The notes under the pieces are model-generated. The model was not told where the DNA came from. It did no database searches and saw only the letters and a program-made list of their open reading frames with translations. A program made the position numbers and the translations under genes. From positions 1,894,367 to 1,958,366 of the forward strand of contig CACRXP010000031.1 in NCBI GenBank assembly GCA_902702965.1: a stretch of 64,000 nucleotides of DNA. The letters run 5' to 3'. This stretch comes from Spirometra erinaceieuropaei. Its lineage: Eukaryota > Platyhelminthes > Cestoda > Diphyllobothriidea > Diphyllobothriidae. Shown piece by piece: positions 24,001 to 36,000 of the stretch. Position 1 is the first letter of the stretch. The number at the start of each line of letters is the position of its first letter.

Positions 24001-27000
24001 CAATATCTAATAACAGATTCTGCCGAATTTCAGTCGCCCAAGCTGCCAAACACAGTCCGAATTTACCCTTCCGACTACCTCTCAGATTTTCAAAGGCCGG
24101 ACGCAAGTGTGCTTCCCCTAGCCAACAAAAACTCTTTAAGTATACGTATTTTGGACTCGATGGTGGATGATCGGTTTTCCTTTCGACAGCATTTCCGATG
24201 ATAAGTCCACGCTCACCGGTCAAGTCGGGGTGACACTCGTGCAGCTGTGCCTTTGGACTCAATCTAGAGCCCCGCTAATAACGGCACAGCGGTTAGTAAT
24301 ATACAGTTAGTGGGCTAGATCATGAGATGTCAACCGAAATTCCGAAATGCGTTTTCGTTTCGAAAAGATTAAATGAGTAGGGTTGTAAAACTAATCAGCC
24401 TGCAACATAATTCTACAATAATTCAGTTACCTCAGGAGGCCGGCTTTCGAATGAACTTCCTCCCGGCTGCATGCAAAAACTACACTCTGTAAGAAATGAC
24501 TACTTAGAATGAATTTTCCTCATTGATTTTCGATGCTCCCAAAAAGTCCAATTATATTTCATGGAAAACATGCATAAAATATTCATTCTTTTGATCCTTC
24601 TGTGGAAAATTACGTCTTCTTCTAATTTTATACTCGAAAGAGTGACATAATTCGGTTTTAAGAACATTTTCTAATTCTTGAATAATTTTGAACCCACTTT
24701 ACCGTTACACTTGGATTCAGGGTTTCCAAACAACAAGCCGAATATTTTCCGCGTAGCGAAAACCACACATTTCTCTCCGGTAATAAAGGGGGACCATATA
24801 GTGTTCATAAAATGTGGCAGTGGATTTGAGCCATGTTGTTAACTTTACGAGCCACATTGGTAAATGCAGAGACATGACGATTTATGAACGGCCATTTCAC
24901 GGTATTTAAATGTCCCACAATTAGAAACTTTCCTTTAGCAGAATTGTGTCCCTTCTTGGAGGATAAAATTAGAAGAAGTAGTAATTTTCTATCGAATGAG
25001 CCAAGGAATGAATACTTTTATTTATGTTTTCCATGAAATATAATTGGATTTTTAGGGGCATCGAAAATCAATGGGAAAAATTCATGCCACTTATGTAGTC
25101 CTTTTTACAGAGTGTAGTTTTTGCATGCAGCCGGAATGAAGTTCATTCGAAAGCCGGCATCCTGAGGTAAATGAGATATTATAGAATTATGTTGCAGACT
25201 GACGAGTTTTACAAACCTACTAAATTAATCTTTTCAAACGAAAACGCATTCCTGAAATTTCGCTTGACATTTCACGAGTTAGCCCATCTACTGTAGACAA
25301 AATAACATTTCAGAGCTGCTTTGGCAGCCTTCAAATAGTTCCCTTTGACCCAACTGTAAAATATTCGGTGCCTTGATGGGATTCGAAATCACGACAGCAA
25401 GGCGAAGCTTTAGTACAAACAACGCTCTGACCATCCGAACTACGAGTCTTTCACAGTTGGGTCAAACTTAATTATTTGAAATTTGAAATTACGTGAGCCC
25501 GGCAGTCATCTGGCGGATTACTTAGGAAATCCTGCTTGGGCAGTCAACTTGCTGTATCAGATTTGGTGGATTTCAGACGTTGCAGTAGGTAGGGCTGGTA
25601 AACTTGACCCAAATGTGATTAAACGCGCGTCGTACGGTGAAGCCTCCTAGCTCAGATGGCTAGAACGTTGGCTGTACGAAAGCCTCCCCTTGCCGTCCTG
25701 GGCTCGAATCCCACCGAGGCACCGAGTTTTTCACAGTTTGGTCAAAGTAAAAAATAACATTTCCGAGCAAGTAAAAGTGGCCGCATTGGCCGCCCCCAGA
25801 GATTTTATACGCTCTATACTGACTGTCTTCGGGCAGGTTCATAACTCGTGCCGCAAAACTGTTGTGTACCGATAGCTGTGGACGAGAAATCAGCGGTCAC
25901 GCTACTTAAATAGGGTTAGAAAACAAATTATGCATTCCATGGCTGCTTACACGCGTAGTTGATCGGCTTCAGTTTATTAATGAGGAGTGCGGTCGCGAGT
26001 AGAATGCTTCTAGCCATGCCCATACGGTGATTAGTACGAGTGGAAATGCTTGACTGTAACCTTTGCCGTGGTAAGGTGTAGGGTGTTAATAGACACGCAC
26101 ACCGCCTGTCCAAATATAGGGTCAGTGCCCTTGCTTATGCCACGGTCCAGCAACTCCGTATTTGTCTCCCAATCTCATGAGCCGACTGGACTTTTGGGCG
26201 TGGCTGTTAGGGCTAAGTTTGATATCTTTCACCTGCGTGTCAAAACAAACATATGAAATCGGACTTCAACTGTCCAAGGCTCAGGTGTATTTGGACTCTG
26301 ATAATGGAGATAAGAAAGACGGGGTGTTACGTTTACCGTTACTGGATTTCTTATGCTGTTTGGATAGCATACTCAGTTTCAAGTTATATCATCATCTTTC
26401 TTTGGAATTCGTCATGAGTTCTTATGGAGACCATGTGCACTACAGATGGTCGCTCTTTTGATGAAATGTTCTTTGACCTTTTTCATGTTCGCGGTCAGTT
26501 TATCTACTTACTTGTTTGGGCAGTATAGTTAGAAAACGAGCACCGTGAACCCCTTCTAAACAATTAGCATGCAGAATTTCTCTATGCACATTAGGATGAA
26601 AGAAATCTTGGTCGTTCTTCTGCCTATATTCTAATTCGGGAATTCGCTATTTAATTACTTTTACCTCATATTCACGAGGTATTATCACTGTCACTATGGC
26701 AAACGACACAGAGAGACGTGACATGCCGTAACTAAAGAAAAATAAATCGGAAGTAAATTTCCGCTGGTTTTAAAAATATGACCTAATAAGCTTTCCTTTG
26801 TTCATATGACTTTGAATATTCAAATTATTCGCAAAAGCAGGGCTTTCCCTTTACACAAGTTGATGGCGTATCTCGTGAAATTTTAAAGGAAAATCCGAAT
26901 TACATGCTTTCGAGTAGGAAAAACAACCTACGAGAGGTCATAATATTGACAATCTTTAAACCTGATTCAATTACATTTTAATCCTGCCAGGATTTCGGCT

Positions 27001-30000
27001 TTTGATTGCACATGTATTTGGTCGCCTGCGACAAACCACATTCGAAAAATAATTATGTGTGTACTATGAATTATTCCACTGATTTCAGACGTCAATAAAA
27101 ATAAAAATACTGATCGTATTAAATGTTAACCAAAAATCGCGAATTATTTTTCGACTAGAATGGATTGCCTTAACGGCATTGCAATACTGATGATCTTGCA
27201 GCGTAAACTCAAGGGCCGTTCATACACGCCAGGTTAATAATTTTAGAATGCACTTTGTAGCCCCTTGAAAAAACCACCCTGGGTAACGCGTGACTATCTC
27301 ATCCATGCGCATTTTTAGCGGTTTTTCGATGTCCTTGTAAACTGAAATATACCCTATAGAAAACATGCTTGACAATAGTCGTTCTTTTACATACTGGATA
27401 CAGAATTACATCTTCTGCCAATTTCTACTGTGGAATAAGCATTTTTTGTTTTTTAAAAGTGTTTCATTTCTCCAACGGTTTGGGCCCGATGTGCAGTTGT
27501 AATTTCGTTTGGGACTTTTTATCGAAGATCGTATGTTTCCCTATCCGTCTAGAGTGATATCACATAGGGATCATAATAGTTTTCAATGCTGCATAATTTC
27601 GTGAGGAACGCTAATTGAATGAACATTTAAGGATATCAAGGTATCTAATAAGCATAACCGTTTTTAAAACCGAAGGATATATTCCCCACGAGTTATTTTC
27701 TACAAGGGATATATATGAAAGATGGTCTTATGTATGTCTTCTATGAAATGCATTTGAAGTATACAGTAAAGTTTACACACAATTCGCCGTTTAATGATTC
27801 AAATATGAAATATTCTCTATAGCACTGAACACTGTAAGATTTCCCATATATTAAAAGTTCACAAATGGTAGCTAGAAAACAATAGATGCAAGCTCATTAA
27901 TATTTCCAGTTCAAAATTATCCAAAGACTGAAAGACAAAAAGCAACCTTTCTGTAGGTATAAAATTCGAGTAAGACGTAATTTTCTACCGTGCGATTACA
28001 AAAAGGATATTTCTGTGGATGCGTTCAATAAAATATAATTGGCTTTGTAAGGGCATCAAAAATAAATGGGAAAAAATATACTCAGTATGTGGTCATTGTA
28101 TACCGATTGAGGTATTTACAGGCGGTCTAAAACAGACGTATGCAAAAGCTGGCATCATGGTGTAACTGAAATATTGTGGAATTGGACTGCGCGATAATCA
28201 ATATTACAACACCTCCTAACACCTGACAGGACTCCGTTTTTAGGGGGCATTCAATTTTCGTCCTTCAAAGCCGCCTAAGGCGGTACTCAGCCGACACTGT
28301 TGTCAGGCGCCACTGCCTTCGCCCCACATTTTTGCAAACACAGAGGTATACGAAGCCATAAACGCAATTTGGCTTGACGCAAATAGGTTAGGTATCCTCC
28401 TTCGCTTGAACCGAAGTCGAAATTGTACGGCTGTTAAACGCGAGCTCAGCTTCAGCTGCTGTGGGTTGCAGGCATGTACCCATCCCAGCCACGTCCCTGC
28501 AGTGATTTCGTCCACTGGTTGTAAGTTTTAGTTCGGAAACCTTGATTTCTTCTCACCAAACCTCCGCAGCCTTCTCCAGTTTCCTTTATGGCTTATGCTC
28601 ATACATCTTACCCTTTGCTTCCCCGGCCCTGGATCTTCATTTTTTTAAAATGAAGATTACGCCCCGGCTGCCTCGCTGCAGTCCGGTCCATGAGGCCATC
28701 ATTCATTCTTCTTGGCTTGCTTTCTGAAAAGTGGACAGCGAAGTCTTTAAAAGAAGATTTTCTTACCAAAATGCCTTCTTCATTGAAAGCGAGTGAAAAA
28801 ATGTCCGCAGATTTGTGTCCAAAGAAACAGTGCAGGGTATTGTTGTTAATCTATCTAACATGATCGATACCTTGCTGTTGCGTTTAAGAACGGGTGAATA
28901 GAAATTTGGCAAATACCCACCTCCATATGAAAAAAATGTTTCCATAACTCTGAACTCTGTCGCATTTGGAGTCCCTTTTGAAGACTGCCCTCGATAAACA
29001 AGAAGCAGGTAGCGGCGTTGAGGCAGCTGTTGTTGGAAACATAAAGAGGTATGAATTAGCTTTGTTCCAAATAGTTCGAATTAATTGTTTTATGTTGTTA
29101 GGACTTAAACTTCACTGAAGAACGTTTAGGCCAAGACATCGCCCAGAAAAGCCACTAATTGACCCATGCATTTGGCTTGTTTGATTTTTAGTTATGCCAG
29201 TGCCTACTGTTCTCATCACTTTTGATGTAAACGAATTAGGTGCGTCCTTTCCTGTCCCCTCCCCCTGGATACTATTCGGTCGTCTCGCTAAACCGACAAA
29301 GCTTAATATCGTTCCCACCCTGACGAATGCTTTATTTTGCAAGTACTTCGACCCCACTGCTCCTTCTAATCATCTTGTATTTTCATAATGACGCGAAAGT
29401 GCATGAAAATTCTTGAATCGTGCTTGTTAGGGAAAAGTGAGTGGAATTCGGGCTTTCAAATAATGAAGCTTCCAAAATTTGAGAGATGAAGACAGTAAAC
29501 TTACCGATCTGTGAACAAACATGGTCCTCCTTGCACGCACCATAGGTAAGAGTTTTCCTCTTCACAAATGGATGGCCCCAAAAAGAGAAAACGAATTGAG
29601 CGGAGAAACAATCACAAATTCGGCCAATTCGATATTCTGAGGACCTCTATCAAGACGGGTAGTGGGAGAGGTTTGACGATTATTCATAGGGTCAGAGTTA
29701 AAGAGGAGTCCTGTTTGTTGAGACAAGGACAGGGAAAAACTACCTTAGTAGGAGAAAATTTAGCGTAGATCGACCGATCTACCGTCGAAGACGACGTTCT
29801 CTCCTCTGCATGGTAGCCAACTAAAGCGTTCTCCGCGGTCATTTTTTTCCTAATTTGCCCCATCGGCCAAATGGAGTCTCAGGATTTGCGAAGGCCGTTG
29901 AATATTTCATGTTGTGAACGGGGTGGACAGCTACTTTCGCTGTTCTCAGAGCATCCCTTTTTTGAAGAAAAGTCCTTTCGGCGAGGTTTGCCTCTGCAGC

Positions 30001-33000
30001 CCCAACTGAATGACATCATATGTTTAAATTATTAAAACAATATTAGTTAACACATTGATTACTCGTTGGGTAAGGAAGGGAAGAAGAGCGCAAAAAAAGC
30101 TCGAAGCACGCGCAGAGAAGCGAGTGANNNNNNNNNNNNNNNNNNNNNNNNNNNNNNNNNNNNNNNNNNNNNNNNNNNNNNNNNNNNNNNNNNNNNNNNN
30201 NNNNNNNNNNNNTTGAGAGGATAAGGAGGGCGTAATCACAACGGGAAGGCCATTGAGGGTACCGCGTGGTAGTTCGCAGTGCATGGCCACTGTAATGAAA
30301 CCGACGGCGTTACACACCATCAGAAGGATTCCATTAGCAAGCCTGCCTGGTTACTCGCTGAATCGAGATAATAAAGAGGACACAAGCAGGGCTCGAAGCA
30401 CGCGCCGGGAAGCGCGTGTGAGCTATTCATAATCTGCCAAAATATCTATGAAATACGTGAGCCTAGTAGTCATCTGGTGGATTCTAGGTGAAGCACTTAG
30501 GAAATCCTGCTTGGGCAGCCAACTTGCTGTATCAGATTTGGTGAATTCCGGACGCTGCAGCAGGTTGGGCGAGTAAACTTGACCCAAATATGATTAAACT
30601 GGAGTCGTCCGGCGGGGCCTCGTAGCCCAAGTGGTTAGAGCGTTGGCTGTACTAATGCCTTCCCCTTACTGCGTGGGTTCGAATCCCACCGAGGCGCCGA
30701 GTTTTTCACATTTGGGTCAATATGAATACCTGATGTAACCGAGACTGTCTTATAAGCCCTCGTCGTCACTCACTGGATTTAAATTGTAGGCAAGATACAA
30801 CCACATGAAATTTATAATGTCAGCGTACTCGCGCAGACTAATTTTTTTAGAAAGCTAAACATGTGACATCACTCAGGGGGGGACTGTAGAACTAAACATC
30901 GCAGCCCTTTCGGTGACAGAAGGAGAAATATTCGTCGATATGTCAAGTAATGCAAGACAAAAAGCGGGATCTGTAGACTAAACTGCCCTTGATATGGTTT
31001 TAAATTTGGATCTAATAGCACTGCCTATTACCCGCAAATATACCGAACAAATGCACACGAGAGTAGGGTTCTTGGAGATAATGTTGTCTTTGGACTGTCT
31101 ACTAATTACTGACTCCCACATTAACGTCGGTTTGACTTGTTGGCAGTGGCTGTCCTCTCATTAGTTATAACTCCAACAATAGCAATAACAAACACTGGCA
31201 AAATATACCAAGTCCTCGTTAATCACTGCTAACGAACTCTGTGATAGGTAACCCTATTTTTATCCTTCTCCCCTCGCATGCAACACGCAAAAACTAGCTG
31301 AGTAGAGCTTCTACCCCAGAAGTCTATCACACGGTGTTTAAAATTACAGAAGTTACGCTGGGAAGACTGAGCTCTTCTTCCCTTCGGTAGGTATTGCATT
31401 CTCACATCATTTTAGCAACTCTGCTCAACTGGCGAAATAGAATTGTCTGCAGCAAGTGGGACTTTCGCTGTTGCACTCTGTAAGACCACATTTACGTCGG
31501 TATGTTTGTGGTACAGAGCTTTGCAGGTGCGAGCTTAAACTCACACGCAGTCATTAGGCCCGTAATACTGACATTTTAAAGTGCAATCCTGACTCAGCTA
31601 TGGAGCGCATGCGACTGCATGCCTTCGCATACAACCGGGCTTAAATGCTTTCTACCAAAGCTACCCTCACTTTTCACAGTTAAGTGTCTTCTAAATAAAA
31701 AAATGTAGAATTATCCTACCATGTTAACAAAATGTGCGCTAATAACCGCTTTGGCAGATTTCGGATAACTCATTTTGATCCAACTGTGAAAAACCTGGCC
31801 ACCTCGGTGGGATGAGAATTCACAGGAGCAGGGAGAGAGGGCCAGAAAAACCCCTGTATTACATGATCCCGACAGTCATATGGTGAATACTAGATTGACT
31901 ACTCAGGAATTCCTGCTTGGGCAGTCAGCTTACTCTATCAGATTTAGCGAATTCCATACGCTGCAGTTGGCCAGGTGGGTAACTTTAGTCAAATGTGATT
32001 AAAGTCAGGTCTCCCGGTGGGGCCTCGTAGCTCAGGTAGTTCAAGAGCGTTGGCTGTACTGTAGACTTCGCCTTGTTGTCGTGGGTTTGATTACCACCGA
32101 GATTGCCGGATCTTTCATAGTAGGGTCAAAATAAAATGCACCTTCTACGCGACCAAGCCTGTTCGTTCGTTAATAAGTCGTCGGGAATTCCCTACGCAGA
32201 CAAACTGGTAACCTACTATTACGATTTAATACTGACATTGGAAACAGTGCCGTTCTCATTTTCAATCGCAACCTCCTAAGATACGATTAGGCAATTCAAC
32301 AGTTCACTGCCAATTAACGTCACTCGCTGGGAAAAAAACCACCACGTTGCATTTCGCCGAGTAATCATTTACTGGACATATTGTTACTGACAAAGATGTT
32401 GCCCACATTGAAAAATCTGCAGATGAAGTTAGTCAGATGACATCCAATAGGGCCATTCTATACGACACTGGGATAGACAGAGTCAATAGAAATTGGCAGA
32501 TAGACGCCCACAAAGCATAAACAGGATATGTCCTGCATTACTGTCAAGGGGAAGAGAGACTGAAGCGGCCGTTTCTGGTCTACTGGGCGTCGTCAGTCAG
32601 TCATACCTGGCCCCGAGGTGTGGAACACCTGCGACTCGATCCTGCGACCTGTTGGTTCGAAGTCCGACACCTTAACTACTGAGCCCCCCTCTACCGTTAT
32701 ACGTGTCCGATCGCAACCGACAAGACAACGAGCTCGTGGCTCAGTGGTTAGAGGGGTTGGCATTCTACCCAACAGGTCACGCAGTTGAATCGGAAGTGTT
32801 CCACACCTCGGGGTTGGATGAGACGGGCTGACGACGGCCAATAAGCCAGAAGTGGCTACTCCAGTCTCCCATGTCTTCGCTAGTAATGCTATTCTGCCTA
32901 TATTACGCTCCGCTATGCGGCTGCTGGCCGTGCTCGAGAGGGACCCTCAAGGCTCAGTTGAACGAGTGATTCCGTAACGCGAACTGAAATCCACGTGTTG

Positions 33001-36000
33001 TGACATCACAGAATTCTTATCGAGCGGAAGACAGATATCCTGTAGAGGTCAGTTGGTGTACAATTACGAATGACTACGCAGTTGGCACCCGGTTTTTCGT
33101 AACGTTTGCCGTACTCCCTTTACCATTCAGGATGATCTGCCAAAGGACTGCAGATGATGCACAATGCAACAGAAACAATAGTTGTCACAAACGAACTTTA
33201 CACTTACAGATATCCGGTCAACGTCTCAATCCTGGTCGTTGGCTGCGACGGTCCGCTCTATGTCTGACACGTCGCAGCACTAACACACTCAATAACTACA
33301 GCCAGTTTCGAGGTTAAGTCCCTATAGGTATTTTTTAAAAGGACAAATGAAATTGGTTTTTCCTTTTGAAGTGACTGCAGTGTAGATCGAGTCGCAGAAA
33401 ACCGAGGGCAACCGCGGCCACAAGACACTTTTCGAATTACTAGAGTTCTTAAGATCATTGATTACTTCTGATTGATGTTTCCATTTCTTGCTGCCGTCCA
33501 CTTATCGAATGTTTGCTAACAAAACTGGGGACCGTTACCCCACTCACCTAATTTGATTATCCGTCGATCGTAGAATGTGCTTGCCTAGAAGGAAAGGTAG
33601 GGCATTCTGTAAGCCAGCTTTTTCGCCTCTCCAATTAAAGCAGCAACCACAACAGGCCTGCATGTTGTCACTCTGAAAGGTCCTTCTCAACGGTTTTCGA
33701 GTACATGGTCAAATAGGAGATAACGCCAGTGATGTCCAGGACATCCGAATGCTGTCGGATGAAGATTACTAGCCGCATTCAAGAAAGCAGGCGGCATTAT
33801 ATGATTGGGTCGGCAGTTGGTTGTACCTTGCGACTTAATTTGTTAAAATACTTTGATTTTGCACCTCATATAGACACCTATAAAGCATGGCCGTCATACA
33901 TGCTAAAGTATGCATTATTGACATTTGGCGATTCACATTTTCTGCATTTCAGAGATCTCTCGTCATAAAAAAGGATTGCTTCCTCGATAATCACCCTACT
34001 GTCATCCTTGCGGCTAGTCTATCCAATGAGACAAAATAAATGCCATCTATTCTGTACCTTGGATTTTCCAGATACAATTGCCTAATGCTGAAAGTTAGAC
34101 GCTTTTTTCAGTTTTCGTTGCCTCATCCTCGCCTTCTCTTTCGGCATACTGGTGAATCATTTTTCAGGATCCATTACACTTAAGAGTTCTTAAATCCACC
34201 CACACATCCTCCCGCCTCCAGCTGCAGGTAAGACAACTACATCATGTCTCGGCAGCCTCAATCAAGGAATTCTGCAAAAAGATCACGCGCGAGTTCGCCA
34301 AGCTGAACATTCTCGTTCTGCACAGTGTTTACATGTCCAAGACGTTTGACAAGACTGTGGATAGACTGGAGCGTCACCGTGGCCTCAACTTTGCCTCCAG
34401 TTACCTACTCTCGGAGAACCTTCTCCCACTGCTGAGACGTTCATCCAGCCCAGAGTTCACCTCACGCCTGGTGTTTGTCTCATCGCGCCTACACAAGTTT
34501 GGAACGCTGCCAGAGAGGGGGTTAACAGAGCCGGTGCCTGAACATCGGTCGTTTGACTGGTGGGCTGCCTACACTTCCAGTCACTTGATGATTGTCACCT
34601 ACGCCAACTACCTGAAGGATCACGAACCCCAATCAAAAGTCGCTGTTGCGCTCATTCATCCTGGCCTGGAGAGCGGATTAATAAACAAGGCCTTCTGGCA
34701 GGTTAGTGGGGTTCCGCCATCATTTGTGTCACAGTGGGTTCATGTTGTAGAGAGTTTGGGTGCATTAAGCTGACGCATGAGAAAAACAATTATCGGATGA
34801 TATCTAGCAAGACAACTTTGTAAATAGACGCTGCACGAACGTAAAACTATTTGAGCCCCAGTGCTGCTTGGGATGAATAAGCAAGGTGGTGAGCATAGGA
34901 AATACTGACGTTTTTTATTCAGATTTCCCGTCAAGGGACTTAAGTTAAGCTGAGCCCACCGCACCTGTTGCAGGTAGCAGCAAAATTGGCAAAACCAATG
35001 TTTGAATTTAAGCCAATACCTATGCTGTTGTTACTGTGAAACACAAAAATAACTAATAAATAATGATTTCACAGTTGGGTCGATACGAATTATTCAAAAT
35101 CTGCCAAAACTTCCACGAATTAGTGAGCCTCGTAGCCATCTGGTGGATTCTAGCTGGACTATGTAGGAAATCCTGCCTGGGCAATCAACTTACTGTATCA
35201 GATTTGGTTGATTCCAGACGTTGCAATAGGTTGGGCGCGTAGCTTAACCCAAACATGATTAAACTCGCGCCGTCCAGCGGGGCCTCGTAGCTCAAGGGTT
35301 TAGAGCGTTGGCTGTACTAAAGCCTTCCCCTTACTGCGTGGGTTCGAATCTCACCGAGGCGCTGAGTTTTTCACAGCTGGGTCAATATGAATTATTCAAA
35401 ATCTGTCAAAACATCTACCAAATAATGATTTACTAAAGGACAGCGCCAGTCAACGTTGTGATCTCCTTCGTATAGTGACTCCTGTTACGATTTTTTCATC
35501 GACAGATGTTTGAGACCACTGCGTTTTGTAGATTTCCTTTTCTCGTATCTGCTACCGCACTAAAACTGCGTGGCCAGGCTAATGACAGAGTTGCTGGCGA
35601 ATCAGCAAAGCACTTGTTCGCGGACACCTTCCAATGCAGCATTGTTAAGTTCAAACGCCCCCCTCCCTTTATTGCGTGCAGGCGGATAGATAAGGCGAGG
35701 GAGCGTAGGAGATAGCGCTGGCTTGCAATTCATTTAGATAGCCTGCTATGAAAATGGAGTGAACTCTTATGTAAACCGGCTGCAAATTAAAAAATATCCA
35801 CCTCCGGTCGTCTGTTTTGTCAACGAAGGCTGTGGGTGTGCGAGGAACAGCGAAAGTCGGCTTCACTAGAAACAAATTCGCGGTCAGATCACGCTCCCCT
35901 CCCTAACTTCCCAGACAATGTGGCCGACCTAGTCAGTCAAACTAACAAGTGCCCAGTCGATGTATTCGGACCGATTTCTAAACTATTAGGCATCGTTTCG

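Noticed and set aside
25642..25720. Functional tRNA gene
   Set aside because: Acceptor stem and anticodon arm are imperfect. The domain recurs inside a repeat with target duplications and similar copies at 30.6, 32.0 and 35.3 kb, so it is SINE-derived.
34702..34773. Coding extension of exon 2 to the stop at 34773
   Set aside because: Similarity to SDRs ends at AFWQ, where CAG|GTTAGT forms a donor, and exon 3 continues the fold in the same phase.
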